From the NCBI GenBank assembly GCA_032718475.1, contig JAUCBJ010009031.1, positions 62,001 to 126,000 of the forward strand: a stretch of DNA of 64,000 nucleotides. The letters are read 5' to 3'. The position numbers and the translations under genes are program-made. The notes beneath the pieces are model-generated. The model was not told the origin of the DNA and made no database searches. It was given only the letters and a program-made list of their open reading frames with translations. Positions 11,704 through 23,300 of this stretch are shown piece by piece (positions within the stretch are counted from its first letter, which is position 1; each line of letters begins with the position of its first letter). Source of the stretch: Nemertoderma westbladi. Taxonomy: Eukaryota > Xenacoelomorpha > Nemertodermatida > Nemertodermatidae.

Positions 11704-13250
11704 TTTATTTATTTATTTATTCCTTTATTTCAAACCAAACAAGGTTCATAGTAAAAACAATACACCGATCAGACAATATAGTTTACACGATACAGTACCA
11801 AATTATGAAAATGAATATTTAATAGCACAATATTTAGATATTAATCGTAAAGTAGGGACAGGTCATTCATGGCCCTAATTCTAGATTCTGTGCAACATGT
11901 GCGAATCACATTAATAATGCTATTGGTACTGGTATCCAAGCGCCGTGATAGGCTCTCAATAGCATTGGCTCTAATATGTACAAAGGATGGTAATCCAAGT
12001 AAGCTGCAGGTTAGAGACATACTTGTGGGAGTTGTGTCGTTAGCCATTCTCGGAATTTTAAAAAGCATTCGAATGCTACTATTATATGCAGTGCGCAATT
12101 TGTTGTGGACAGACATAGAATAGTTCGCTCTAGCCCACAGCGCGTTGCCATAAACATTAGTACAATAGGAACGAAAAAGACGTATTTTTACATTCCTAGC
12201 ACAATTACCAAAATTCCTAACCAAGTAGTTTGCTCTTGCATACAACGCACAAGTCTGGCGCTTTACATCATAATCATCGTCAGTAGACGAGTGGATTACG
12301 TGGCCAAGAAATACAATTTTATCTACAATATCAATAGGAGTGCCTAATAAGTACACATTACCAAATATAGACTTGCTACAGCATTTCGGGATAAAATATA
12401 TACATTTTGTCTTTTTTAAATTAAACTTAATTGAGAATAGGTCAGCATAATCCATACATATATTTAGTAGTTGTTGTAAACCAAACATAGTATTGGATAG
12501 CAGTGACAAATCGTCCGCATATCCTACGTGATTGATCCTTCTACCGTTAATAGAGCAACCAAAATTGCACCGATTTAAAGCTGCACTTAAATCATCCATA
12601 TATACGTTAAATAAATATGGGCTCAGGATCCCCCCTTGTTTTGTACCATTGGTGACATGAAATTTACTCGAACTAAATTTACCCCACGAAACAAACAGTA
12701 ATTGGTTACGATACCAAAAGCATATTATTCTAACAAAAATAACCGGTACACCCCTAGTAATTAATTTAGAAAATAGTAAATAATGATTACATCGATCAAA
12801 TGCCTTGCTGGCATCCAACATACAAGTAAATACCGGGCTATTATTTTGTAAATAAAAATTTACTGTCTCCTTAAAAGCGAGGATACACAGTTCAGTGCCC
12901 GATTTCGGTTTGAAACCAAACTGATTGTCTGTAGTATCTAAGTATCTACTTACATTAGAAAGTATCAGCCTCTCAAATAGTTTGGAGAATACAGTTGAGA
13001 TTGCAATACCTCTATAATTATCACTCGAGGTGATATCACCTGTCTTGTCCTTAATTAAAGGAAGTATCTTAGACTCAGTAAGGCCCAGTGGTATATAGTC
13101 ATGGCACAACATTGAATTAAATAAACAAGATAGAATGCTACACAATAACTCTGTACAGCCGTATTTAAGATGTTCCGAAGATATATCATCTGTACCTATT
13201 GCTTTACCAACGGCCAATTGGCTAATAGAGTTAAAAATATCCTCTTTACA
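11704..13250 (-). mobile_element. 5'-truncated LINE fragment in the 40-bp array, copy 1
   Basis: In minus-strand sense the fragment starts directly at satellite sequence (13250) and ends with a tetranucleotide tail of the AAAT type (plus strand TTTATTTATTTATT at 11704-11720) that abuts the satellite again. It shows no clear target-site duplication; at most a few A/T bases could be shared. The short 3' microsatellite tail is typical of CR1/L2-like non-LTR elements. An almost identical copy lies 2,508 bp to the right. Confidence 0.85.
11841..13250 (-). CDS. Reverse transcriptase of a CR1/L2-like LINE, 5'-truncated, copy 1
   Basis: About 470 codons remain, open to the stop at 11841. The upstream methionine that could start the frame is coded by flanking satellite, so it is not a native start. 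RT motifs in order are VGKAIGTDDISSEHL, SSDNYRGIAI, CMLDASKAFDRCN (first catalytic Asp), GTKQGGILSPYLFNVYMDDL and the active-site box GYADDLSLL, then a thumb region with FNLKKTKCIYF. The endonuclease half is missing. Clade assignment is by general resemblance only; a Jockey or Rex-like relative is possible. The piece cannot transpose on its own. Confidence 0.8.
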   Translation of the reverse strand, partial: CKEDIFNSISQLAVGKAIGTDDISSEHLKYGCTELLCSILSCLFNSMLCHDYIPLGLTESKILPLIKDKTGDITSSDNYRGIAISTVFSKLFERLILSNVSRYLDTTDNQFGFKPKSGTELCILAFKETVNFYLQNNSPVFTCMLDASKAFDRCNHYLLFSKLITRGVPVIFVRIICFWYRNQLLFVSWGKFSSSKFHVTNGTKQGGILSPYLFNVYMDDLSAALNRCNFGCSINGRRINHVGYADDLSLLSNTMFGLQQLLNICMDYADLFSIKFNLKKTKCIYFIPKCCSKSIFGNVYLLGTPIDIVDKIVFLGHVIHSSTDDDYDVKRQTCALYARANYLVRNFGNCARNVKIRLFRSYCTNVYGNALWARANYSMSVHNKLRTAYNSSIRMLFKIPRMANDTTPTSMSLTCSLLGLPSFVHIRANAIESLSRRLDTSTNSIINVIRTCCTESRIRAMNDLSLLYD

Positions 13251-14211
13251 ATTGATGTGATATACATTAAACAATTATGTAAGGGGCACAAATGATGTGA
13301 TATACATTAAACAATTATGTAAGGGGCACAAATGATGTGATATACATTAAACAATTATGTAAGGGGCACAAATGATGTGATATACATTAAACAATTATGT
13401 AAGGGGCACAAATGATGTGATATACATTAAACAATTATGTAAGGGGCACAAATGATGTGATATACATTAAACAATTATGTAAGGGGCACAAATGATGTGA
13501 TATACATTAAACAATTATGTAAGGGGCACAAATGATGTGATATACATTAAACAATTATGTAAGGGGCACAAATGATGTGATATACATTAAACAATTATGT
13601 AAGGGGCACAAATGATGTGATATACATTAAACAATTATGTAAGGGGCACAAATGATGTGATATACATTAAACAATTATGTAAGGGGCACAAATGATGTGA
13701 TATACATTAAACAATTATGTAAGGGGCACAAATGATGTGATATACATTAAACAATTATGTAAAGGGCACAAATGATGTGATATACATTAAACAATTATGT
13801 AAGGGGCACAAATGATGTGATATACATTAAACAATTATGTAAGGGGCACAAATGATGTGATATACATTAAACAATTATGTAAGGGGCACAAATGATGTGG
13901 TATACATTAAACAATTATGTAAGGGGCATAAATAATGTGATATACATTAAACAATTATGTAAGGGGCACAAATGATGTGATATACATTAAACAATTATGT
14001 AAGGGGCACAAATGATGTGATATACATTAAACAATTATGTAAGGGGCACAAATGATGTGATATACATTAAACAATTATGTAAAGGGCACAAATGATGTGA
14101 TATACATTAAACAATTATGTAAGGGGCACAAATGATGTGATATACATTAAACAATTATGTAAGGGGCACAAATGATGTGATATACATTAAACAATTATGT
14201 AAGGGGCACAA
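13251..14211. repeat. 40-bp satellite array, block 2 (about 24 units)
   Basis: Same 40-bp unit. Rare variants (GTAAAGGG, GATGTGGTATAC, GGGGCATAAATAATG) occur in the same order as just left of LINE copy 1, so this block is a copy of the sequence left of 11704. It has three fewer units between the GGTATAC marker and the LINE (offset 2,628 instead of 2,508). Confidence 0.95.
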
Positions 14212-15758
14212 TTTATTTATTTATTTATTCCTTTATTTCAAACCAAACAAGGTTCATAGTAAAAACAATACACCGATCAGACAATATAGTTTACACGATA
14301 CAGTACCAAATTATGAAAATGAATATTTAATAGCACAATATTTAGATATTAATCGTAAAGTAGGGACAGGTCATTCATGGCCCTAATTCTAGATTCTGTG
14401 CAACATGTGCGAATCACATTAATAATGCTATTGGTACTGGTATCCAAGCGCCGTGATAGGCTCTCAATAGCATTGGCTCTAATATGTACAAAGGATGGTA
14501 ATCCAAGTAAGCTGCAGGTTAGAGACATACTTGTGGGAGTTGTGTCGTTAGCCATTCTCGGAATTTTAAAAAGCATTCGAATGCTACTATTATATGCAGT
14601 ACGCAATTTGTTGTGGACAGACATAGAATAGTTCGCTCTAGCCCACAGCGCGTTGCCATAAACATTAGTACAATAGGAACGAAAAAGACGTATTTTTACA
14701 TTCCTAGCACAATTACCAAAATTCCTAACCAAGTAGTTTGCTCTTGCATACAACGCACAAGTCTGGCGCTTTACATCATAATCATCGTCAGTAGACGAGT
14801 GGATTACGTGGCCAAGAAATACAATTTTATCTACAATATCAATAGGAGTGCCTAATAAGTACACATTACCAAATATAGACTTGCTACAGCATTTCGGGAT
14901 AAAATATATACATTTTGTCTTTTTTAAATTAAACTTAATTGAGAATAGGTCAGCATAATCCATACATATATTTAGTAGTTGTTGTAAACCAAACATAGTA
15001 TTGGATAGCAGTGACAAATCGTCCGCATATCCTACGTGATTGATCCTTCTACCGTTAATAGAGTAACCAAAATTGCACCGATTTAAAGCTGCACTTAAAT
15101 CATCCATATATACGTTAAATAAATATGGGCTCAGGATCCCCCCTTGTTTTTTACCATTGGTGACATGAAATTTACTCGAACTAAATTTACCCCACGAAAC
15201 AAACAGTAATTGGTTACAATACCAAAAGCATATTATTCTAACAAAAATAACCGGTACGCCCCTAGTAATTAATTTAGAAAATAGTAAATAATGATTACAT
15301 CGATCAAATGCCTTGCTGGCATCCAACATACAAGTAAATACCGGGCTATTATTTTGTAAATAAAAATTTACTGTCTCCTTAAAAGCGAGGATACACAGTT
15401 CAGTGCCCGATTTCGGTTTGAAACCAAACTGATTGTCTGTAGTATCTAAGTATCTACTTACATTAGAAAGTATCAGCCTCTCAAATAGTTTGGAGAATAC
15501 AGTTGAGATTGCAATACCTCTATAATTATCACTCGAGGTGATATCACCTGTCTTGTCCTTAATTAAAGGAAGTATCTTAGACTCAGTAAGGCCCAGTGGT
15601 ATATAGTCATGGCACAACATTGAATTAAATAAACAAGATAGAATGCTACACAATAACTCTGTACAGCCGTATTTAAGGTGTTCCGAAGATATATCATCTG
15701 TACCTATTGCTTTACCAACGGCCAATTGGCTAATAGAGTTAAAAATATCCTCTTTACA
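14212..15758 (-). mobile_element. 5'-truncated LINE fragment in the 40-bp array, copy 2
   Basis: This is a near-identical duplicate of 11704-13250, with the same truncation point and tail against satellite. The shared breakpoints show that the two copies come from one insertion later duplicated with its flanking satellite, not from two insertions. Confidence 0.9.
14349..15758 (-). CDS. Reverse transcriptase of a CR1/L2-like LINE, 5'-truncated, copy 2
   Basis: The frame is the same as in copy 1, and I noticed only three amino-acid differences. They are Arg to Cys in FWYRNQ, Thr to Lys in NGTKQGG, and Cys to Tyr in NFGCSING. The Thr to Lys change sits in the conserved QGG motif region. The YADD box is intact. 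Like copy 1 it lacks an endonuclease and a native start, so it is a passenger of the array. Confidence 0.8.
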   Translation of the reverse strand, partial: CKEDIFNSISQLAVGKAIGTDDISSEHLKYGCTELLCSILSCLFNSMLCHDYIPLGLTESKILPLIKDKTGDITSSDNYRGIAISTVFSKLFERLILSNVSRYLDTTDNQFGFKPKSGTELCILAFKETVNFYLQNNSPVFTCMLDASKAFDRCNHYLLFSKLITRGVPVIFVRIICFWYCNQLLFVSWGKFSSSKFHVTNGKKQGGILSPYLFNVYMDDLSAALNRCNFGYSINGRRINHVGYADDLSLLSNTMFGLQQLLNICMDYADLFSIKFNLKKTKCIYFIPKCCSKSIFGNVYLLGTPIDIVDKIVFLGHVIHSSTDDDYDVKRQTCALYARANYLVRNFGNCARNVKIRLFRSYCTNVYGNALWARANYSMSVHNKLRTAYNSSIRMLFKIPRMANDTTPTSMSLTCSLLGLPSFVHIRANAIESLSRRLDTSTNSIINVIRTCCTESRIRAMNDLSLLYD

Positions 15759-16045
15759 ATTGATGTGATATACATTAAACAATTATGTAAGGGGCACAAA
15801 TGATGTGATATACATTAAACAATTATGTAAGGGGCACAAATGATGTGATATACATTAAACAATTATGTAAGGGGCACAAATGATGTGATATACATTAAAC
15901 AATTATGTAAGGGGCACAAATGATGTGATATACATTAAACAATTATGTAAGGGGCACAAATGATGTGATATACATTAAACAATTATGTAAGGGCACAAAT
16001 GATGTGATATACATTAAACAATTATGTAAGGGGCACAAATGATGT
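15759..16045. repeat. 40-bp satellite array, block 3 (7 units)
   Basis: Seven units of the same 40-bp repeat follow LINE copy 2 and stop abruptly at GATGTCGA next to a run of C residues. Confidence 0.95.
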
Positions 16046-16072
16046 CGACCCCCCCCCCCCCCCCCCCCCCCC
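16046..16072. other. Homopolymer C24 at the end of the 40-bp array
   Basis: A run of 24 C residues (16049-16072) directly follows the last, broken satellite unit. It may be real, or it may mark an unresolved or misassembled join. Confidence 0.9.
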
Positions 16073-16499
16073 TTGAACTTACACACAATATAAATTTTTC
16101 ATTTTAACTATTTAGGCCATGAGGCTGAGCATTGTAACCAAGGTAACCAAGATTGAGCAAAAAATCGGCTGATATCTGCCGGGCAGGACTGTAGCAACAT
16201 TATTACACTACACAGTTCTTTACACTCCAATTTAGTTGAATACGTGTTGTATTGACTAAAATATTCCTTTAGGGTACAGTAACAATCTTACTTTGATTAT
16301 GTCAATCTTTATCAATTATTGACCATCTAAATTATCATCCTGCCCTAGGCGAATACATTGCCTAACAATTACAATAACATTAAAAGTTAATTACAATAAC
16401 ATTAATACAGTATAAGTAGGATTTCCGCTACTTGGCATATCATCTACCAATAGTAAAGACAAAATGGGATTCTGCTTAGAAATTGTAACTTACTTACTC
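16073..16499. other. Unassigned intron sequence
   Basis: A+T-rich sequence with no recognised motif, ending near the probable 5' end of the RTE-like LINE. The exact border with that element cannot be seen from one copy. Confidence 0.4.
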
Positions 16500-19400
16500 G
16501 GCGATGGAACTAATCCAGGACAGCCCAATTAGAAGACAAGTGATTGGAAAGGATTGTTGGAAAGGTTACTCATGGTGGTCATGGTCAGGTCAGGTCTTCT
16601 AGGTCATTGATCAAGAAAACTTGCCACCTCCATGCAGCATAAAGGAGGTGCCACCTGTAGCTGCATAGACCCTCTTACTAGGGTAAATCTGGTCCTGTAA
16701 CTCGGACCCCCTTCGTTCTGGGATAAGGACGCCCTTGGTCCTGGATTAAGGACCCATATACTTGGCTGCAGGGGTATATGGCCTGACCAGGCAGATGGTG
16801 ATCTACCAATGGCTGGTCAGGAGTAGAGTGTTCTCATGTCCACTCTGAGAGCACTTCACTGCGACCTGCACCTGGCAGCAAGGGTACAGGGCATGACCCA
16901 GCAGATGAGCTGCAACAGCCAATGGTGGGTCGTGTGCGCCAGAGTAGATATGGGTGATGGGCCTCATATCTGACTCCATTGCGACACCCACCCTGTGGAA
17001 TGGCAAACCAGGGTGTGGTATTTGCCCCGAGAGCTGACTCGGCAAAAAAGCACCCCCCAACCCCCACTATGGATTACATTAGCAATGCGGAGGTCCGGCC
17101 ACTAGAGGCCAGTGGAATTACCGGACACAATCGGCCTCACAGGCGTCAGTTAACTCCTGACCGGCTGCCTGTCTCACCCCCTACTGGAGAGAGAGCAGCC
17201 AACAATTCTTTGAGTCCCTTTCCTGATGACCTTTCTGGCCCAAACCCTGGGTCACCAGGAAGGCCAGATTGTGATGGGGAGAGGGATTCTGGAGTTGGAG
17301 GCTACTCTCATGTTCCACCCCGACCAACAAAGCCATTGGTGAATCTGAGGCAAGTCACAAGACTAGCCTCAGTAAACACCCTAACACTCGGGTCCCCAAT
17401 GCGACAAGGTGAGCTGACTGCCTTGGCAGATAAGCTTTCTCTTAGCGCAGTGGGTGTTCAAGAGCACCGAATGCAGACTGGACAGACTGATGAGGTTCTG
17501 ATTAAGGACATGGGGGGCGGTTGGCGACTCGCCCTCACGTCAGCAGATGATAGTGGCAATGGTGGAATTGGTCTATTGATGAATCCAACTGCACATGCAG
17601 CATTGGACAAAATAGACCAAATCTCTAACCGCATCATCCGTTGCCACTTCTCATGTTCTGGAAGACTGGCTAAGAAGTTTCCTAAGGTGGTTCTGATTGT
17701 GTGCTACTCTCCAACTAGTGTTGCCCCTGTAGAGGAGGTGGAAAATTTCTACCACAATCTACAAGCAGCAACTGATGGAGTGGATCAGCATGCATTCTTA
17801 ACATTCCTGGGAGACTTTAATGCAAGTCTGCATCAATCACCTACATCGCCCTGGGTCTATAGCAATAGTGTTAACCGAAATTCTGTCCATCTTCAGGATT
17901 TTATCTCTGGAAATGGATTGTTTTCGGCTGGAACCCAGTTCAAGAAGCGAACTGGAAAGCTATGGACTCATAGTGGACCCAGTGGTCACAAGTCCCAGAT
18001 AGACCATATTCTGTTTCGTAGGAAATACAGGAGCTCTATACAAGACTGTAATGCATTTACACTTCGACCCTTCTCCAGTGATCACCGCCTTATTGTGGCC
18101 AAGGTAAGACTTAGTCTGCGTGCTAGCAGAACAACGAAATCTACCTTGCCACGGCATGACTGGTCCTCTCTGTTGCATCAGCCAAGTGTGAGATCCAGCT
18201 TCACACTACAGCTGAGCAACAGGTATGAGGCTCTTGCCTCTGAGGCGGCAGATCACTGTGAGGGCTATACTGCCTTTACAGAAGCAGTTAAGTTAGCAGC
18301 TGCAGAAACAGTTCCTGTATACCCTCGAAACAGGAAAAGGGCCGCCTGGACTGACAACAAAATTCAGAAGTGCCGAAATGACCTTCATAAGGCGCAGGAA
18401 GAGTCCCGGCTCAAACAGACTACAGCAGCCAAGAATGCAGTTAAGGCTGCATCTAGGTCCCTGAACAGGCAGTACTCTGCTAATCTACAGGAGCTAATAA
18501 ACCAACAGGTTGATGCCATCAATGATGCTGACGACAGCAGGCAATCATCCCAGGCATGGAAATCGATCAATCTGCTTACTGGGCGGAAAAGCCAACCAAC
18601 CACCAAGGTTAAGGCTGAATCACCAGCCGATCGCCTCAATGGTTGGAAAGCCCACTTTAAAAAGCTCCTCAATAATGACAGGGTATTGCCTGATAACTTT
18701 ATAGAAGTAAAAGTGTCTGAGTCTGTACTCCCAGATATTCCCATTGGCGATATCTCCTTTGCAGAAGTGAAGGCTGCTGCAAAGAGCATTAAGACCAATC
18801 GTGCCAGTGGAGTAGATGGTGTTCCCCCTGAGGTCTTTAAAATACCTGAGTGTTTAAAGCTCATCTATCCCATCATAGTAGACATGTACCGAACAACAAG
18901 AGTCCCACAAGAAATGAAAACAAATAAGTTGGTGCCAGTTCCCAAGAATGGCAACCTAACACTCTATGGTTCTTTTCGGGGAATCTCATTGATCTCGATT
19001 GCTGCAAAGCTATACAATAGGATTCTATTAAATCGCATCAGGGATCCCATTGAGAGACTGCTCCGTGGAAATCAGAATGGGTTCCGTAAAGGTCGTGGGA
19101 CCATGGAGCCCATTTTGGCACTTAGAAGGATAATTGAAGAATTATCAAAAAAGAAAGACAGGCATCTGGCTGTTATCTTTGTTGACTTCTTCAAGGCCTT
19201 TGATTCAGTCTCTTGCTCACGTATGTTCAGCATACTTTCATTATATGGGATTCCTGATGAAATTATTGCAGCAATCAGATCAGTATACGATGGTTCGACA
19301 ACATTTGTGTCTACTGTTGACGGTGACACAGAACCATTTCAAGTGTTATGGGGCGTCCTCCAAGGAGACACACTTGCCCCATTCTTATTCATTATTGTGG

Positions 19401-20333
19401 TTGACTATGTTCTACGCATGTCCTTAGATCATCATAATGATGATGGGGTGATGATAACTCCACCTACTGGCTCCAGAAGTCGAGGAAATCCTGCCAAGTA
19501 CCTAACTGATCTAGACTTTGCTGATGACTTAGGAGTACTCTCAGAATCATTAGAGGGAGCCCAACGTCTCCTCAGCTCATTAGAACATGCTGCTTCTAGT
19601 GTTGGTCTTTTTATTAACTCCAGAAAGACCAAAATTCTGACAGTTAACTTTGAAAGTCCTCAGCAAGTCTCTGATCGGATGAGCATAAGCTCAAAGGATG
19701 GTATGCTTGAGCACGTGGACGACTTCTGTTACCTGGGATCATGGATCCGGAAGTCAGGTGAGGACCTTCGAATACGTAAGGGAAAGGCATGGGCAGCCTT
19801 GAATAGGCTTTCCAGGATTTGGAAGTCACCGAGAATTAATCGGAAACTTAAGGTCCGATTATTTAGAGCAGCAGTAGTTCCAGTACTCCTCTACGGGAGT
19901 CTATGCTGGGCTCTAACTGCTGAGGACACCAAATCTCTGGATGGCACATTCACAAGAATGCTACGCCGGGTTCATTGTGTCAAGTACACTGCACACATCT
20001 CCAACCAGACACTATATAACATTGGAGGTGTCTCATTGGTTCCCCCAAGCTTGACACTAGAACAAAATCGCCTCCGCTTTGCAGGACATTGCTTTCGCCG
20101 TGAGGACCAGCCAGTGCATAATCTTGTACTTTGGCAGCCTCATGGAGTGAATAAGCATGGTGGACAGCCCATGACTTTCTTGAGACGCATCTTAAAGGAC
20201 ACTGGCCTTAAAGATGCGGATGATCTAGCAAATGTCATGGGCGATAGGGAGTTGTGGCGGTGCAATTTTGTTGACAAGCCGGCACAGCATTCTTAAAAAT
20301 GCAGCTGCAATGCAGCATGCCGATCCTAGTAGT
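16500..20333 (+). mobile_element. Full-length or near full-length RTE-like LINE, copy a
   Basis: The 5' leader contains two imperfect tandem copies of a segment with GGCCTGACCAGGCAGATGG (near 16778) and GCATGACCCAGCAGATGAG (near 16891). It is followed by one long ORF and a short 3' UTR with TGCAGCTGCAATGCAGCATG that ends in a TAG/GTA trinucleotide tail. Other copies in the window end in the same way with longer (GTA)n. The 3' tail abuts the 52-bp array. The left border is approximate. It is antisense to the host gene. Confidence 0.8.
17000..20296 (+). CDS. Intact endonuclease-reverse transcriptase ORF of RTE-like LINE
   Basis: I chose the first ATG (17000), giving about 1,098 residues; the frame is open slightly further upstream without an ATG. 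An AP-type endonuclease domain lies near residues 130-365, with VQEHRM about 152, GDFNAS about 271 and a C-terminal SDHRLI about 360. RT follows: KTNRASGVDGVPPE about 596, FVDFFKAFDSV about 727, LQGDTLAPFLF about 787 and the active-site box DFADDLGVL about 839. The C-terminal part has LGSWIRKSGEDLRIRKGKA and a LLYGSLCWALT motif typical of the RTE group. All key residues I can name are present and no stop interrupts the frame, so the protein could be functional. It nicks target DNA and reverse-transcribes its own RNA at the nick. Confidence 0.9.
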   Translation: MANQGVVFAPRADSAKKHPPTPTMDYISNAEVRPLEASGITGHNRPHRRQLTPDRLPVSPPTGERAANNSLSPFPDDLSGPNPGSPGRPDCDGERDSGVGGYSHVPPRPTKPLVNLRQVTRLASVNTLTLGSPMRQGELTALADKLSLSAVGVQEHRMQTGQTDEVLIKDMGGGWRLALTSADDSGNGGIGLLMNPTAHAALDKIDQISNRIIRCHFSCSGRLAKKFPKVVLIVCYSPTSVAPVEEVENFYHNLQAATDGVDQHAFLTFLGDFNASLHQSPTSPWVYSNSVNRNSVHLQDFISGNGLFSAGTQFKKRTGKLWTHSGPSGHKSQIDHILFRRKYRSSIQDCNAFTLRPFSSDHRLIVAKVRLSLRASRTTKSTLPRHDWSSLLHQPSVRSSFTLQLSNRYEALASEAADHCEGYTAFTEAVKLAAAETVPVYPRNRKRAAWTDNKIQKCRNDLHKAQEESRLKQTTAAKNAVKAASRSLNRQYSANLQELINQQVDAINDADDSRQSSQAWKSINLLTGRKSQPTTKVKAESPADRLNGWKAHFKKLLNNDRVLPDNFIEVKVSESVLPDIPIGDISFAEVKAAAKSIKTNRASGVDGVPPEVFKIPECLKLIYPIIVDMYRTTRVPQEMKTNKLVPVPKNGNLTLYGSFRGISLISIAAKLYNRILLNRIRDPIERLLRGNQNGFRKGRGTMEPILALRRIIEELSKKKDRHLAVIFVDFFKAFDSVSCSRMFSILSLYGIPDEIIAAIRSVYDGSTTFVSTVDGDTEPFQVLWGVLQGDTLAPFLFIIVVDYVLRMSLDHHNDDGVMITPPTGSRSRGNPAKYLTDLDFADDLGVLSESLEGAQRLLSSLEHAASSVGLFINSRKTKILTVNFESPQQVSDRMSISSKDGMLEHVDDFCYLGSWIRKSGEDLRIRKGKAWAALNRLSRIWKSPRINRKLKVRLFRAAVVPVLLYGSLCWALTAEDTKSLDGTFTRMLRRVHCVKYTAHISNQTLYNIGGVSLVPPSLTLEQNRLRFAGHCFRREDQPVHNLVLWQPHGVNKHGGQPMTFLRRILKDTGLKDADDLANVMGDRELWRCNFVDKPAQHS

Positions 20334-23300
20334 ACCACATTGCTTATATGTTGCTGTGTATACAATATAGAGCTGCAACCATAGCACTACATTGCTTATA
20401 TGTAGCTGTGTATACAATATAGAGCTGCAACCATAGCACCACATTGCTTATATGTAGCTGTGCATACAATATAGAGCTGCAACCATAGCACCACATTGCT
20501 TATATGTAGCTGTGTATACAATATAGAGCTGCAACCATAGCACCACATTGCTTATATGTAGCTGTGTATACAATATAGAGCTGCAACCATTGCACCACAT
20601 TGCTTATATGTAGCGGTGTATACAATATAGAGCTGCAACCATAGCACCACATTGCTTATATGTATCTGTGTATACAATATAGAGCTGCAACCATAGCACC
20701 ACATTGCTTATATGTAGCTGTGCATACAATATAGAGATGCAACCATAGCACCACATTGCTTATATGTAGCTGTGCATACAATATAGAGCTGCAACCATAG
20801 CACCACATTGCTTATATGTAGCTGTGTATACAATATAGAGCTGCAACCATAGCACCACATTGCTTATATGTAGCTGTGTATACAATATAGAGCTGCAACC
20901 ATAGCACCACATTGCTTATATGTAGCTGTGCATACAATATAGAGCTGCAACCATAGCACCACATTGCTTATATGTAGCTGTGTATACAATATAGAGCTGC
21001 AACCATAGCACCACATTGCTTATATGTAGCTGTGTATACAATATAGAGCTGCAACCATAGCACCACATTGCTTATATGTATCTGTGTATACAATATAGGG
21101 CTGCAACCATAGCACCACATTGCTTATATGTAGCTGTGTATACAATATAGAGCTGCAACCATAGCACCACATTGCTTATATGTAGCTGTGCATACAATAT
21201 AGAGCTGCAACCATAGCACCACATTGCTTATATGTAGCTGTGTATACAATATAGAGCTGCAACCATAGCACCACATTGCTTATATGTAGCTGTGTATACA
21301 ATATAGAGCTGCAACCGTAGCACCAGATTGCTTATATGTAGCTGTGCATACAATATAGAGATGCAACCATAGCACCAGATTGCTTATATGTAGCTGTGCA
21401 TACAATATAGAGCTGCAACCATAGCACCAGATTGCTTATATGTAGCTGTGCATACAATATAGAGCTGCAACCATAGCACCACATTGCTTATATGTAGCTG
21501 TGCATACAATATAGAGATGCAACCATAGCACCAGATTGCTTATATGTTGCTGTGTATACAATATAGAGATGCAACCATAGCACCACATTGCTTATATGTT
21601 GCTGTGTATACAATATAGAGCTGCAACCATAGCACCACATTGTTTATATGTAGCTGTGTATACAATATAGAGCTGCAACCATAGCACCACATTGCTTATA
21701 TGTAGCTGTGTATACAATATACAGCTGCAACCATAGCACCACATTGCTTATATGTATCTGTGTATACAATATAGAGCTGCAACCATAGCACCACATTGCT
21801 TATATGTAGCTGTGTATACAAAATATTCAGCTGCAACCATAGCACCACATTGCTTATATGTAGCTGTGTATACAATATAGAGCTGCAACCATAGCACCAC
21901 ATTGCTTATATGTAGCTGTGTATACAATATAGAGATGCAACCATAGCACCACATTGCTTATATGTAGCTGTGTATACAATATAGAGCTGCAACCATAGCA
22001 CCACATTGCTTATATGTAGCTGTGCATACAATATAGAGCTGCAACCATAGCACCACATTGCTTATATGTAGCTGTGCATACAATATAGAGCTGCAACCAT
22101 AGCACCACATTGCTTATATGTAGCTGTGTATACAATATAGAGCTGCAACCATAGCACCACATTGCTTATATGTAGCTGTGTATACAATATAGAGATGCAA
22201 CCATAGCACCACATTGCTTATATGTAGCTGTGTATACAATATAGAGATGCAACCATAGCACTACATTGCTTATATGTAGCTGTGTATACAATATAGAGAT
22301 GCAACCATAGCACCACATTGCTTATATGTAGCTGTGTATACAATATACAGCTGCAACCATAGCACCACATTGCTTATATGTTGCTGTGTATACAATATAG
22401 AGCTGCAACCATAGCACCACATTGCTTATATGTAGCTGTGTATACAATATACAGCTGCAACCATAGCACCACATTGCTTATATGTAGCTGTGTATACAAT
22501 ATAGAGCTGCAACCATAGCACCACATTGCTTATATGTAGCTGTGTATACAATATAGAGATGCAACCATAGCACCACATTGCTTATATGTAGCTGTGTATA
22601 CAATATGGAGCTGCAACCATAGCACCACATTGCTTATATGTAGCTGTGCATACAATATAGAGCTGCAACCATAGCACCACATTGCTTATATGTAGCTGTG
22701 CATACAATATAGAGCTGCAACCATAGCACCACATTGCTTATATGTAGCTGTGTATACAATATAGAGCTGCAACCATAGCACCACATTGCTTATATGTATC
22801 TGTGTATACAATATAGAGCTGCAACCATAGCACCACATTGCTTATATGTAGCTGTGTATACAATATAGAGATGCAACCATAGCACGACATTGCTTATATG
22901 TAGCTGTGTATACAATATAGAGCTGCAACCATAGCACCACATTGCTTATATGTAGCTGTGTATACAATATACAGCTGCAACCATAGCACCACATTGCTTA
23001 TATGTATCTGTGTATACAATATAGAGCTGCAACCATAGCACCACATTGCTTATATGTAGCTGTGTATACAATATACAGCTGCAACCATAGCACCACATTG
23101 CTTATATGTTGCTGTGTATACAATATAGAGCTGCAACCATAGCACCACATTGCTTATATGTAGCTGTGTATACAATATACAGCTGCAACCATAGCACCAC
23201 ATTGCTTATATGTAGCTGTGTATACAATATAGAGCTGCAACCATAGCACCACATTGCTTATATGTAGCTGTGTATACAATATAGAGATGCAACCATAGCA

